In this document: piece after piece, positions 1-8,666 of the stretch
How positions within the stretch are numbered: the first letter of the stretch is position 1
Layout: every line of letters starts with the position of its first letter
DNA from: an uncultured Clostridia bacterium
Lineage (GTDB): Bacteria > Bacillota > Clostridia > Oscillospirales > Ruminococcaceae
NCBI GenBank assembly: GCA_947628655.1
Contig: CANRAS010000009.1
Coordinates: 1-64,000 of the forward strand
Reading direction: 5' to 3'
DNA length: 64,000 nt
Translations under genes and position numbers: made by a program
The notes under the pieces: generated by a model
Told to the model about the DNA's origin: nothing
What the model saw: only the letters and a program-made list of their open reading frames with translations
Database searches by the model: none

Positions 1-21
1 GCAAAGCCAAATTTGTTTGCA

Positions 22-44
22 CCGCATTGCTATGCGGATTTTTT
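22..44 (+). terminator. Rho-independent terminator of a gene left of the window
   Basis: A perfect 6-bp stem CCGCAT/ATGCGG with a 4-nt loop is followed by a run of six T. It reads on the plus strand, so it most likely ends a gene lying before position 1. Confidence 0.55.
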
Positions 45-92
45 CAGTATCGTTAGTTTGTACCGCCAAACGGCGGGGAATTGCTGTTGATA

Positions 93-668
93 TTAAACGC
101 GCCCGATTGTTTTGTTCAGTCTGCGTAACAGTTTCACCAGCGGGTACACCAAAAATCCCGCCGCGAAGTTGCCTGCGGCGTGAACGCAGTCGAACGAAAA
201 CCCCGCCGCTATCCACGCTAATGTCTGCTTGAAGTTCAGATGAAACATCAGCGCCTGCGCGGGCGCGTAGAGCGTACCGAACGCCAGTCCGTGCAGTCCG
301 CAGATTATCGGGTATATCCACGCAAATTTCGCGGGAAGTTCTTTCGGCAGTAACATTGTAACTCCCCATAAAACCGTCCAGATATACAGGTACGGTATCC
401 ACCACAGCGCAAACCCCGAAAACATTCCGTTCAGCAAAACGTATATATAAATCGGGATAAGCGCCTTTACGCGGTAACAAATCGTGAACGTCATTGTGAA
501 CATTCCGAGCAGATGTATGTTCGGCGCCCATTCCATAAGGATTTTGGAGCAGTACATAATTGCACCGAGCATTGCGAAAACCGCCATTTCCTTGACAGAA
601 AGCGCGGGTTTGTTTCGTCGCTCTTTTGAGGAATTACCCTCGCGGGTTTCCTGTAAACGGCGGCTCAT
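93..668 (-). CDS. ECF-type vitamin transporter S component-like membrane protein
   Basis: The protein has 191 residues and about five or six hydrophobic segments after a charged N-terminus of about 25 residues. The size and the AMLGAIMY-type first helix resemble substrate-binding S components of energy-coupling factor transporters, which capture a vitamin and use a shared ATPase module; no ECF A/A'/T genes are nearby, as expected for group II systems. The start ATG at 668 overlaps the stop of the upstream lipoprotein gene (ATGA), so the two are translationally coupled; a longer open frame back to 785 lies inside that gene and is not needed. The cobalamin-riboswitch-like leader upstream suggests that the substrate is a cobamide or precursor. 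Family assignment is moderate; substrate is inference. Confidence 0.65.
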   Translation of the reverse strand: MSRRLQETREGNSSKERRNKPALSVKEMAVFAMLGAIMYCSKILMEWAPNIHLLGMFTMTFTICYRVKALIPIYIYVLLNGMFSGFALWWIPYLYIWTVLWGVTMLLPKELPAKFAWIYPIICGLHGLAFGTLYAPAQALMFHLNFKQTLAWIAAGFSFDCVHAAGNFAAGFLVYPLVKLLRRLNKTIGRV

Positions 669-1186
669 GCGGCGGGCTGAACAGCGTTCGCGGACGTGTA
701 GACGAGTTCGTAAGTATCGCCGTCCGCTATTGTAATTCCCGAAGCGCCCGTGGCGGTCGGCGCGCCGTCCTTGCACAGCGCCCAATATGCGTTGTCGAGG
801 TCATAATCGGCTCTGATACCGTTCACCGTTTTGATGTACAAGCCGAACTCGCTTTCGTCGCCCGCAACCAAATTATTCTCGACAAGAATTTTTTCGAGAT
901 TGTCGTTGTCGGAATGAACGGTAAGCGTTACTGTCTTGCCGTCGGCGGTGACCTCGATATTCACCGTGTTCTTTCCTTCGCCGATTTCCGCGTCGGTTGT
1001 GTATTCGGCTGAAGTCCACACACCGCTTTCGGCAGACGAATTTTCAGCCGAACCGCTTGTTGAATTGACCGCGGAAGATACCGTGCTTGCAGTACTTGCA
1101 GTACTTGCGGTTGACGAGCCTGCGGAATTGCACCCCGCAAGCGTCAGCGTCACGGTAAGCGCAAAGATAGAAATAATTTTTTTCAT
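665..1186 (-). CDS. DUF4430 (transcobalamin-like domain) lipoprotein
   Basis: This 173-residue protein starts with a lipoprotein signal (MKKIISIFALTVTLTLAGC; lipobox LAGC) followed by a Ser/Thr/Ala-rich linker of about 35 residues. The C-terminal domain (about 70-170) carries the DUF4430 pattern, including the YWALCKDG motif, which is related to the C-terminal domain of eukaryotic cobalamin binders. It should sit on the outer face of the membrane and hand ligand to the coupled S component downstream (4-bp overlap). The gene has a long structured leader and a near-consensus promoter. DUF4430 proteins are not all proven cobalamin binders, so the ligand is inferred from family and leader together. 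Confidence 0.75.
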   Translation of the reverse strand: MKKIISIFALTVTLTLAGCNSAGSSTASTASTASTVSSAVNSTSGSAENSSAESGVWTSAEYTTDAEIGEGKNTVNIEVTADGKTVTLTVHSDNDNLEKILVENNLVAGDESEFGLYIKTVNGIRADYDLDNAYWALCKDGAPTATGASGITIADGDTYELVYTSANAVQPAA

Positions 1187-1254
1187 AGTTTGTTCCTCTT
1201 TTCGATTGAATTATCCAAAGGAGAAACTCAAAGACCGCGTTTCAATTGCCCAAA

Positions 1255-1345
1255 CACGTCCTTGCCTGTTCACGGCGGGGCAAGCATTCCGACTGTTACG
1301 ATAGTGGCTGCTGCCGAAGAATTTCACTCCTGTTCCCTTGCCGTC
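1255..1345 (-). promoter_or_regulatory. Cobalamin-riboswitch-like leader core
   Basis: Read on the minus strand, the leader holds GGGAACAGGAGTGAAATTC (ending about 1320) and then GCAGCAGCCACTAT (1301-1314). This closely follows the conserved cobalamin-aptamer core (GGGAA, GGUGnAAnUCC, GC.G..GCCACUGU). AGGA and TCTT (1317-1331) can pair around a GTGAAAT loop as in the aptamer. GGCAAG (1337-1342) can pair with CTTGCC (1279-1284), which can instead pair with a second GGCAAG (1261-1266), giving two exclusive stems. ACTAT in place of ACTGT and a poorly matched 3' part make it atypical. Confidence 0.5.
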
Positions 1346-1469
1346 TTACGCCGAGTGCGCAAAGAGCAGTTTTCAAAGCCTGCCGACCGCCTTAAAAGCC
1401 GTCCCTCGCGCTCCCGAACGCTTAACAACGCCGATAAGCGTTCCGCCGCGTTTCCCATTGAACGTTAAT

Positions 1470-1498
1470 ATTATAACACCATTCGCGGGGTTTGTCAA
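1470..1498 (-). promoter_or_regulatory. Sigma-A promoter of the lipoprotein/ECF operon
   Basis: On the minus strand TTGACA (1493-1498) and TATAAT (1470-1475) are separated by exactly 17 bp. Transcription would start near 1463 and give a leader of about 275 nt before the ATG at 1186. Confidence 0.85.
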
Positions 1499-1516
1499 GT
1501 AGTTGTTAGAGGTTAG

Positions 1517-1550
1517 AAAATTCCCCGCCGTTCAGCGGGGAATTTTTGTT
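1517..1550. terminator. Terminator-like hairpin after the 1045-residue gene
   Basis: A 12-bp stem (AAAATTCCCCGC / GCGGGGAATTTT, 1517-1546) has A- and T-runs on either side and can work in both directions. It lies just past the minus-strand stop at 1600. Confidence 0.7.
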
Positions 1551-1599
1551 TTCGGATTGTGCAAAAGATAATTTAAAGAAATGAGAGCGTTGACCGACA

Positions 1600-4500
1600 T
1601 TACATCCCGTCAACCATAAAATACGCCTCAGCCTGCCGTATGGTGCTGCGAATTTGATTATCGTTCCATAGGTTGATGTAGCCGTTTTGCGGAAGATTTT
1701 TGTAAACAGTTTCCACCTCTTCACGAACGCCCTTGGCGTATTCGTACATACTGCCATGATACTGCCTGCCGTTAATTCCGCGCGACTGCACGGCTGTGCG
1801 CACGCTTTGACTTCGCTCGTCCCTGATTGAAATGACAGCGTTTTTCGTTTCGTCGAGTTTTCCCATAAGCGCTTGCAAATCGTTTGAAAGCGCGACCGCG
1901 CTGTTGTATTTGTTTACGGCTTCCGCGGCTGCGCTGCAATCGCTGTCGTTTGCGCTTTCGGAGATTTTTTTCAGTTGGTCAGCCGTTTCCTGTAAATCGG
2001 AGAGCGCCGCCAATCTTTCGGAAATGCTGATATTTGCTTTTATTATGCCGATGTTTTCGAGCAGGCGCGTATGTATTTCATCAAAATCGGGCGGTTCTTC
2101 GCCAAAATTTTCAACATACGAGTTTAGAACAAACTGCGTTATTTTAATGTTTTGTTCAAGCACCTTAGCCGCGTCGGAAATTTTAGTCGGCTGTTCAAAA
2201 TATCCTTTTACATTCGCGTATGGAATTGTTTCGCGTTCGCTTGACACAATGCCGTTTTCCAAATCTTTCACATCCTGATCTGTCAGATTTAGCATTGTGT
2301 CTGAGATTTCGGCACGGACTTTTTCAATGTCGCCCATATTCTTCTTTTGAATTTTCCAATTGTAATTATACTCCTTGCCGAGTGCGATAAATTCAATGTT
2401 CATCCGCATATAAAGGTCGTTTACATCTGCCGACAATTTTGCGTTAAGCCGACGAATAAAGAACAGCGACGTGACGGAATTAATAACGCCGTGTACGAGT
2501 TTCAATACGCCCTCGCCCAGCGTTCCCGCGAAACGTACCGCCGCCTGCGCTACAGCCAGAGCCGCCTCGGCAATTGCAATTGATGCGTATATCGCGGCTT
2601 TTGCTATCTCAAATCCCGCGATTTCACAACCAATGACAGGCGCATAGAAAACCCTTTTCCACCAGTTCATACGGTCAAGCCTAATTCTGCAATCGTTTAT
2701 TCTCTCGTTCAACGCGTCGATTTCACCGTACAACTTCCGCACCTTGATTTTCGCGTCTTGAAGCGAATGTTCGGCATTGCCGATTTTTTCTCTGCACACC
2801 TCAACGGCGCGCGTCAGGCAGTCTTTCACCGCCGTAAGCGTTTCTTCGAGCTTGTATGTGTTAAACGAGAAAGCAATCGAAAAACTTGCGCTTTTGAAAC
2901 TTCTGTAATCCGCATAAAGCGAAATTTCTGTCGTCATACCGCAGAGCGTGCTTTCCGTGTTGATGGAGATAAACCCCATTTGATAAGACAACCGCGCTTG
3001 ACATTTAAGCAAGCCCGCAATTGAAATCATACCGTCGAAATAAAAAGACGTTTCGCCGGCGGACATCTGCAAAAAGAACACCACGCCCTTTTGCGAAATG
3101 TCAAGGAATTGTTTTAAAGCACTGTTTTCGGGCAAATCAACAGGCGCTTTCTTAAACTCTGACGAAGAAATTTTTATAATCCCCAAATCAATTTCAGACA
3201 GCATTCCGAATGCTAGAGCGCCGTTGTTCGGAAAAAACGAAAACAGCGCTTTGAGCGACAATATTTCAAGCACATGAATTTCCGCGCAAAAGAAAAATCC
3301 CGCTTTTACTTCCATACCGTTTGCCAGCTCAATCGGCTCGTCCGCAGCAGAAAAATAAATCTGAGGGCGCAGGGACAGATTTCCTTCGGCGTCAATGTAA
3401 TAATGACGCATATTGAATTTGTCGGTGAGATAATAGCCGCCGCCGTGCGGTTCTTTCTTGACTGCAACATAACCTTTTTCAAGGCGCAGTTGTTCCGCGC
3501 CGATGTTCTTGTTGAAAAAGCTGATAATTTCTGTAATATCACCGTTATTCAACCAATTCGGATCAAATTTTTTCTCGAAATTAATTTTGAAATAATCAAT
3601 GCAAAGAATGCTGTCCAATATTTCTATACCCGAAATGTTCAATCCTACGATATTTTTTACAAGCGATGAAATCGTGAGTTTGCCCGTTGCAAGGCTTATC
3701 ATCTGCACATTTAAACAGCCGTTGAACGCAAGTTGTACTGCGCCGAACATAAACAATTCCCGCAGTTGTATTTCGCCGAGTATGCCAAAAGTCAGCCCGT
3801 TGCCGTAACCTATCGTGAGCACCGCGTCGCCGAGGCAGAAATCGCCGAAAAGATTTACAAAATTCTTTGTAACAAACGCCGCCGAAAGCATTACACGTTT
3901 GGGTGACAGAGTGCAGTCCAGCGCGAATTTTGCATCAGAAAACGCGTTTAAAGTAAGCGCTCCCGACACTTCAAAGCAATAGTTCGGACTGCTGCCTGTG
4001 AATTTTAAAATCAAGTCCTCAACGCTTAAAAAATTATTGGACAGGCGCGGCAGCGACAGCGCGAAATAATATGCGCCGCCGCGGTCTTTGCCTGCGAAAA
4101 ACGCAAGACTTTTTATTCCCAATAATTCGCCCAGAAACTTATCCAATACGCCGCCGCGCGTTTCGGAAAATTCGTAGTCCGTATAAAGGCAGTATTCGCC
4201 GTTAAACAATTTTGCAGGCGGAGAAATTGCTTCCTTTTTGCCGAACGGATTTAGCAGTCTGCCGATGTCGATGTCGGATGAACCTTTTAAAACGCAGAAA
4301 TAAAAATTATCTATGCCGATGAAATTTTTGGCTTTTACTATCAAGTCCGCGATTATCCCGTTGCTCTCGCTTTTGCAGTCTTTTTCCGAAACCGCGCACA
4401 AGAAACCGCTTGCTTTCGCTTGGGCATTTTCGCCTTTCAAAGTAATTGCCGTGAATTTCAGATTATCTGTATCAACCGAAAAAAGACGGTGATCATCGCT

Positions 4501-4737
4501 AATGCTAAAGCTGATGTCGGCGTTTATCCGCGGCAGAAAATTCGGCAAAACACCGCACAATGTATCGTACAAACTTTTATCAAGCTGTGATATTAAACCG
4601 TCCGCGCTGCTGCGGCTTATGCTCAGCCGACCTTGAAAGCAGTTTTTTCCGCGCCGACGTATGTACGCGGCAGCCGCGTCATAGCCGAACAGCGTTCCGT
4701 ATACACCGACGCTCAACGAAAAATCCTTTTCGTTCAA
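1600..4737 (-). CDS. Large unrecognised protein: beta-rich repeats plus helical C-terminus
   Basis: I do not recognise this 1045-residue protein. It starts at TTG (4737) with GGAAGTGG in front, 12 bp after the upstream gene, so the two form an operon. There is no signal peptide. Residues 1 to about 615 alternate short polar and hydrophobic stretches typical of a large beta structure with recurring modules. Residues about 620-690 look like a coiled coil; 695-760 are Ala-rich and hydrophobic, following an RMNWWKRVF motif; the rest to 1045 is polar and helical. Residues about 7-110 resemble the C-terminal part (about 230-375) of the upstream protein: LSVG...FG/MG...AYYI or AAYI, then a [IS].L..L/MV.QL/F.K motif and alternating beta strands. 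The gene looks more A+T-rich than its neighbours. A long beta shell plus hydrophobic helical hairpin would suit a toxin, an injection-type cargo or a lipid-handling protein, but none is shown. Coding status is secure; function is unknown. Confidence 0.88.
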   Translation of the reverse strand: MNEKDFSLSVGVYGTLFGYDAAAAYIRRRGKNCFQGRLSISRSSADGLISQLDKSLYDTLCGVLPNFLPRINADISFSISDDHRLFSVDTDNLKFTAITLKGENAQAKASGFLCAVSEKDCKSESNGIIADLIVKAKNFIGIDNFYFCVLKGSSDIDIGRLLNPFGKKEAISPPAKLFNGEYCLYTDYEFSETRGGVLDKFLGELLGIKSLAFFAGKDRGGAYYFALSLPRLSNNFLSVEDLILKFTGSSPNYCFEVSGALTLNAFSDAKFALDCTLSPKRVMLSAAFVTKNFVNLFGDFCLGDAVLTIGYGNGLTFGILGEIQLRELFMFGAVQLAFNGCLNVQMISLATGKLTISSLVKNIVGLNISGIEILDSILCIDYFKINFEKKFDPNWLNNGDITEIISFFNKNIGAEQLRLEKGYVAVKKEPHGGGYYLTDKFNMRHYYIDAEGNLSLRPQIYFSAADEPIELANGMEVKAGFFFCAEIHVLEILSLKALFSFFPNNGALAFGMLSEIDLGIIKISSSEFKKAPVDLPENSALKQFLDISQKGVVFFLQMSAGETSFYFDGMISIAGLLKCQARLSYQMGFISINTESTLCGMTTEISLYADYRSFKSASFSIAFSFNTYKLEETLTAVKDCLTRAVEVCREKIGNAEHSLQDAKIKVRKLYGEIDALNERINDCRIRLDRMNWWKRVFYAPVIGCEIAGFEIAKAAIYASIAIAEAALAVAQAAVRFAGTLGEGVLKLVHGVINSVTSLFFIRRLNAKLSADVNDLYMRMNIEFIALGKEYNYNWKIQKKNMGDIEKVRAEISDTMLNLTDQDVKDLENGIVSSERETIPYANVKGYFEQPTKISDAAKVLEQNIKITQFVLNSYVENFGEEPPDFDEIHTRLLENIGIIKANISISERLAALSDLQETADQLKKISESANDSDCSAAAEAVNKYNSAVALSNDLQALMGKLDETKNAVISIRDERSQSVRTAVQSRGINGRQYHGSMYEYAKGVREEVETVYKNLPQNGYINLWNDNQIRSTIRQAEAYFMVDGM

Positions 4738-4749
4738 ACGACCACTTCC

Positions 4750-5922
4750 TTAAAATTCTTCGGGCATTGTCAGCGCCATTTTGTCAAGCACCTTTGGACG
4801 CGCCGTATTCCAGATGTTGAAACTCAGCCTTTTGACGTTGAATATTTCAATATCGCTTGGAATAAGACCGTCCGCAATTATTTCAAGCGACAGCGCGTAT
4901 TCGGTTGTTTTTTCGGTTTTAGTTGAATTAATGTTTAAGAAAAGCATTTTCAAGCGGAATTTTATAGAATTCAAATCAATATTTGTGGCTTTATCAACGT
5001 TTTCGCCGGACTTAATTTCACTTATAACTTTGTCCGTTGTAAGCATATCTTCACCTTGCAATTTTGTCAATTTGTTGAACTGGTCAACCATATCTTGTAA
5101 GGAAATTTCCGCCTTGTTATCAATGTCCATCGGCGCTGCAAATATCTGATAGCCGTCGTCCTTTTTTATGTAATACGCGCCCAGATCAACTCCCATAAAC
5201 ATAAATTCAAGTCCTACAGACAGTTTTGGCTTTTCGGCTGTTTGCAAGTTTTCCATGTAAAGTTCCTCCCTCAATATCGCATCTTGAACTGTTCTTGACG
5301 GAATAAATCCATCAAGAACGATAACCTTCTGATTTCGTCCGAGTTTCATATAATATCCCGCGCCCGTCTTGCCGTTGATACGTCTGTATGTGTTATGGGA
5401 TATACAAAGGGGCAAAAGATACACCATTGAGCCTTCGGGCGGTTTTCGCGACGAAATTTCTCCCATTAAAACATGCGCGCCTTGAACCCATATGCGGACG
5501 GCGGGATTTTCCTGACCGTTGTTGGTGCAAAGGAAATCTGTTACAGTTTCTTGTGTCGTGGAATAGTATATCCTGTTGCGTTCCGCGCAGCAGGTACTAT
5601 ATTCAATTCCTAAGGCTATCATCAATTTCCGCCACGAGCTGTACGGACGGTCATAGTAGGGCTTGGGGTCAAATGTACTGCCCTCGGCATTGGCAAAGAC
5701 CGTACCTGCGTTAAAAGTGCGCTTACCACTTAATATTGACGTGACCGGTACGGCAATATAGCCGTCGGGATATTCCTCTTCGGTAAACCACAAATCGTGG
5801 TATGTATAAAAATCGGGATTTCGTTCGCTTGGGCGAAATACCGCGCGTAAATCCTCGTTTATACCGCAGTCAAGCTCCGCGGCAAACGCTGTCGGCGGGA
5901 GCGTCACTAATTTAATCGCCAT
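4750..5922 (-). CDS. Unrecognised protein, partner of the 1045-residue protein
   Basis: I do not recognise this 390-residue protein. It is the first gene of a two-gene operon and has a strong AAGGAGG ribosome-binding site 7 nt before ATG. It has no signal peptide or membrane segment. Residues 1-225 form an acidic, Tyr/Trp-rich domain (for example YTYHDLWFTEEEYPDGY); residues about 230-375 form a second domain that resembles the N-terminus of the 1045-residue protein encoded 12 bp downstream. The shared module and tight spacing imply that the two products work together or arose by duplication. Nothing in the flanks (B12-type uptake genes on one side, ribosomal genes on the other) points to a pathway. 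Confidence 0.88.
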   Translation of the reverse strand: MAIKLVTLPPTAFAAELDCGINEDLRAVFRPSERNPDFYTYHDLWFTEEEYPDGYIAVPVTSILSGKRTFNAGTVFANAEGSTFDPKPYYDRPYSSWRKLMIALGIEYSTCCAERNRIYYSTTQETVTDFLCTNNGQENPAVRIWVQGAHVLMGEISSRKPPEGSMVYLLPLCISHNTYRRINGKTGAGYYMKLGRNQKVIVLDGFIPSRTVQDAILREELYMENLQTAEKPKLSVGLEFMFMGVDLGAYYIKKDDGYQIFAAPMDIDNKAEISLQDMVDQFNKLTKLQGEDMLTTDKVISEIKSGENVDKATNIDLNSIKFRLKMLFLNINSTKTEKTTEYALSLEIIADGLIPSDIEIFNVKRLSFNIWNTARPKVLDKMALTMPEEF

Positions 5923-5945
5923 TTTAGAACCTCCTTGTGAAATTA

Positions 5946-5951
5946 ATTATA
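5946..5951 (-). promoter_or_regulatory. Candidate -10 element of the unknown two-gene operon
   Basis: TATAAT reads on the minus strand 24 nt before the ATG at 5922. No TTGACA-like hexamer lies 16-19 bp upstream, so the promoter is weak, activator-dependent or uses another sigma factor. The remaining 5952-6176 holds no gene that I can support. Confidence 0.35.
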
Positions 5952-6176
5952 CCCTTTCAATAATTCATCGCCTGGTTTTTACCTGCCAAAACAACAATTG
6001 TTCAGGCGAAAAATGCCGTTCGCAAATGTTTTACGGCGGTTTTAGCAAGACAAACTGTATAATTTATATTATTCCGTATAGGTTTTAAAAATGCAGGATT
6101 ATTTTGGAACGTGCAGACAGGGGATTTGTTCATTTGTCAATGATATGACTTTCCTCAAAAAAATTAGGAAAACCCC

Positions 6177-6205
6177 TTGACAAATCAAAAATAATATGTT
6201 ATAAT
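6177..6205 (+). promoter_or_regulatory. Sigma-A promoter of rplU-prp-rpmA
   Basis: TTGACA (6177-6182) and TATAAT (6200-6205) are spaced by 17 bp, a full consensus fit expected for a strongly expressed ribosomal-protein operon. Confidence 0.9.
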
Positions 6206-6210
6206 AATTA

Positions 6211-6300
6211 AGCCGCATGTGTAGGGTATGGGAAAAGTATGCGCAAAATGCGGTTTTGCGCGTCGCCTTGACACAGCGAGAACCGAAAAGAGGTATTTAT
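6211..6300 (+). ncRNA. Structured 5' leader of rplU (L21-leader-like)
   Basis: The leader of about 90 nt contains a perfect stem GCGCAAAA/TTTTGCGC (6241-6261) and lies between the promoter and the L21 start. Firmicute rplU operons often carry an L21-binding autoregulatory leader at this place. Position and hairpin fit, but I cannot confirm the conserved consensus. Confidence 0.5.
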
Positions 6301-6301
6301 T

Positions 6302-6610
6302 ATGTACGCAGTTATTGAAACAGGCGGAAAGCAGTATCAGGTAAAAGAGGGCGATGTTCTCTTTATCGAAAAGCTGGACGCAGAGGGCGAAGTTACATTC
6401 GACAAGGTAATTATGGTAGGCGGGGACGACGGCAATGTAAACGTCGGCGCACCGTATGTTGACGGGGCAAGCGTAAAGGCTACCCTGCTGAAGAACGGCA
6501 AGGCGAAGAAAATTACGGTATTCACCTACAAGCCGAAAAAGCACGTTAAGAGAAAAATGGGTCACAGACAGCCTTACAGTCAAGTGAGAATAGAAACCAT
6601 CAACGCGTAA
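6302..6610 (+). CDS. rplU: 50S ribosomal protein L21
   Basis: The 102-residue product is full length for L21 (about 103). It starts with the family signature [14 protein letters not shown] and ends with the basic [17 protein letters not shown] region that contacts 23S rRNA. It opens the rplU-prp-rpmA operon behind a consensus promoter and a structured leader. Its TAA shares one base with the ATG of prp (TAATG), so the two are translationally coupled. Confidence 0.98.
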   Translation: MYAVIETGGKQYQVKEGDVLFIEKLDAEGEVTFDKVIMVGGDDGNVNVGAPYVDGASVKATLLKNGKAKKITVFTYKPKKHVKRKMGHRQPYSQVRIETINA

Positions 6611-6927
6611 TGTTAAAGTGTGTTTTCCGTTTGGGAGAATTTGATAAAGCGAAATCCTTTGCGGGATTTGAAATAAGCGGTCACGCAGGATACGGCACAG
6701 AGGGCAATGACATCGTGTGCGCGGCGGTAAGTTCCTGCACGATGCTTGTGTGCAATGCGATTACCGAAAATTTCGGCGCAAACGCCGAAGTTACGGTGGA
6801 AGAAAACCGCATTTCGCTTGAGCTTTGCAAGCCGTCAAGCGAGGCGCAAAAGCTGATCTCGGCGCTTTATCAGCATCTCGAAACGCTTTCGGAGGACTAC
6901 ACGAACATCAAGGTAAGTGTTATTTGA
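6610..6927 (+). CDS. prp: Ribosomal-processing cysteine protease Prp
   Basis: This 105-residue protein (YsxB/Prp family) has the two catalytic signatures: His25 in GHAGYG and Cys37 in GNDIVCAAVS. In Firmicutes Prp removes a short N-terminal extension from L27, an essential step in 50S assembly. The substrate gene rpmA follows 12 bp downstream and carries the matching extension, so enzyme and substrate are co-transcribed. Confidence 0.97.
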   Translation: MLKCVFRLGEFDKAKSFAGFEISGHAGYGTEGNDIVCAAVSSCTMLVCNAITENFGANAEVTVEENRISLELCKPSSEAQKLISALYQHLETLSEDYTNIKVSVI

Positions 6928-6939
6928 GGAGGTAAGATT

Positions 6940-7218
6940 ATGATTAAAATCAGCTTGCAATATTTTGCACATAAAAAAGGTATGGGTTCGACCAAAAACG
7001 GTCGTGACAGCGAGTCCAAAAGACTTGGCGTTAAGCGCGCGGACGGTCAGTTCGTTCTCGCGGGAAACATTCTCGTAAGACAGCGCGGCACGCACATTCA
7101 CCCCGGCAACAACGTAGGTATCGGCAGCGATGATACTCTGTTCGCGCTCGTTGACGGCAAGGTGAAGTTCGAGCGCCTCGGACGCGACAGAAAGCAAGTA
7201 AGCGTATACGCGGACTGA
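6940..7218 (+). CDS. rpmA: 50S ribosomal protein L27 with Prp-cleavable extension
   Basis: The 92-residue product begins [18 protein letters not shown]. The first nine residues ending in F are the classic Prp-cleaved extension and mature L27 begins AHKKG; the new N-terminus reaches the peptidyl-transferase centre. RBS GAGGAGG lies just upstream. A modest hairpin after the stop may end the operon. Confidence 0.98.
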   Translation: MIKISLQYFAHKKGMGSTKNGRDSESKRLGVKRADGQFVLAGNILVRQRGTHIHPGNNVGIGSDDTLFALVDGKVKFERLGRDRKQVSVYAD

Positions 7219-7237
7219 TTTGCTAATTTATGCTGTT

Positions 7238-7267
7238 AAGCCGGATAAACGTCCGGCTTATTTGCTT
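7238..7267 (+). terminator. Possible terminator after rpmA
   Basis: The 8-bp stem AAGCCGGA/TCCGGCTT (7238-7259) is followed by a weak T-rich stretch. It may attenuate rather than fully stop transcription into obg. Confidence 0.45.
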
Positions 7268-7355
7268 ATTGATTTGCGGCTTTGAATAGCCGATAAAACG
7301 TTGCGAATAATAATATCGGCGTATTTGTCACGCTTGGCGGAAAGGAGCGGCACAT

Positions 7356-8627
7356 ATGTTTGTAGATAAGGTTGAGATTTCGATAAAAGCGGGAAACGGC
7401 GGAAACGGCGCGGTGTCGTTCCATAGAGAAAAGTATGTGAATGCGGGCGGACCTGACGGCGGTGACGGCGGTAAAGGCTCCGATATTGTGTTCGCGCCCG
7501 ACGACAGCCTGTCAACGCTTATTGATTTTCGCTACAAGAAAAAATACATCGCGCCTGACGGCGAACCGGGCGGTGCAAAACGCTGTTCGGGTAAGTCAAT
7601 GGACGCGACTGTAATAAAAGTTCCGCGCGGTACAGTAATAAAAGATAAGCACACGGGGCGTATTCTCGCGGACATTTCCGACGGTCCCGTGGTCGTGGCG
7701 CGCGGAGGAAAAGGCGGTAAGGGCAACGCGCGTTTCGCAACTCCGACACGGCAGATACCTCGCTTTTCAAAGCCGGGTTTCCCGGGTGAGAAATTCGACG
7801 TGGTTTTGGAACTGAAACTCTTAGCCGACGTGGGGTTGGTCGGATTTCCAAACGTCGGGAAATCTTCGATTATCAGCGTAGTCAGCGCGGCAAAGCCCGA
7901 AATCGCTAACTACCACTTCACGACGATAACCCCCGTTTTGGGCGTAGTAAAGCGCGGCGAGAAATCGTTCGTTATGGCGGATATACCTGGACTTATCGAG
8001 GGCGCGTCCGAGGGCGTGGGTTTGGGTCACGAATTTTTACGGCACGTTGAGCGGTGCAGGCTTATCGTTCACGTTGTGGACGTTTCGGGTATAGAGGGGC
8101 GCGACCCGAAAGAGGATTTTGAGAAAATAAATCACGAACTCGCGAATTTCTCTGAGGAACTCGCAGAACGTCCGCAGATAGTCGCGGCGAACAAGTGCGA
8201 CCTTGCGGCAGATGAACAGATAGCCGAATTTGAAGAATTTATCAAGGAAAAGGGACTTTCGATGTTCCGCGTTTCGGCGGCGACAACCGACGGACTTGAC
8301 GCGCTTATCGACGCGGTTATTGAAAAACTCGACACGCTCCCGCCCGTCAAACGCTATGAAACGGAACCTCTTACGCTTGAAGAACTCGCGCAGATAGCCG
8401 AGCAGAAACGCGCGTTTACCGTGACGAAACAGGACGGCGTTTATATCGTGGACGCGGAGTGGCTAGCGCCGATTTTGTCGGTCGTGAATATGGACGATTA
8501 CGAGAGTTTACAGTACTTTCAGCGCGTACTCCGTTCAAGCGGGATAATTGACGAACTCGAACGGCAGGGCATACAGGACGACGACCTTGTTTCCGTTTTG
8601 GATTATGAATTCAGTTATGTAAGATAA
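7356..8627 (+). CDS. obg: GTPase Obg/CgtA
   Basis: The 423-residue protein has the Obg layout: a Gly-rich N-terminal domain (about 1-157, with GGNGAVSF and GGPDGGDGGKGSD), the GTPase core (about 158-335, with GFPNVGKSS, DIPGLIEGA and NKCD), and a C-terminal OCT domain (about 345-423). Obg joins late 50S assembly and (p)ppGpp-linked growth control. It follows rplU-prp-rpmA, the usual Firmicute order. RBS AAAGGAG precedes the ATG. Confidence 0.98.
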   Translation: MFVDKVEISIKAGNGGNGAVSFHREKYVNAGGPDGGDGGKGSDIVFAPDDSLSTLIDFRYKKKYIAPDGEPGGAKRCSGKSMDATVIKVPRGTVIKDKHTGRILADISDGPVVVARGGKGGKGNARFATPTRQIPRFSKPGFPGEKFDVVLELKLLADVGLVGFPNVGKSSIISVVSAAKPEIANYHFTTITPVLGVVKRGEKSFVMADIPGLIEGASEGVGLGHEFLRHVERCRLIVHVVDVSGIEGRDPKEDFEKINHELANFSEELAERPQIVAANKCDLAADEQIAEFEEFIKEKGLSMFRVSAATTDGLDALIDAVIEKLDTLPPVKRYETEPLTLEELAQIAEQKRAFTVTKQDGVYIVDAEWLAPILSVVNMDDYESLQYFQRVLRSSGIIDELERQGIQDDDLVSVLDYEFSYVR

Positions 8628-8666
8628 TCAAGATAAATTCGACTGCGGGTGAGGTGAACCATTATC

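Noticed and set aside
669..785. Longer start for the ECF-like protein
   Set aside because: The added 39 residues are Arg-rich out-of-frame readings of the lipoprotein gene; the ATGA-coupled start at 668 explains the data.
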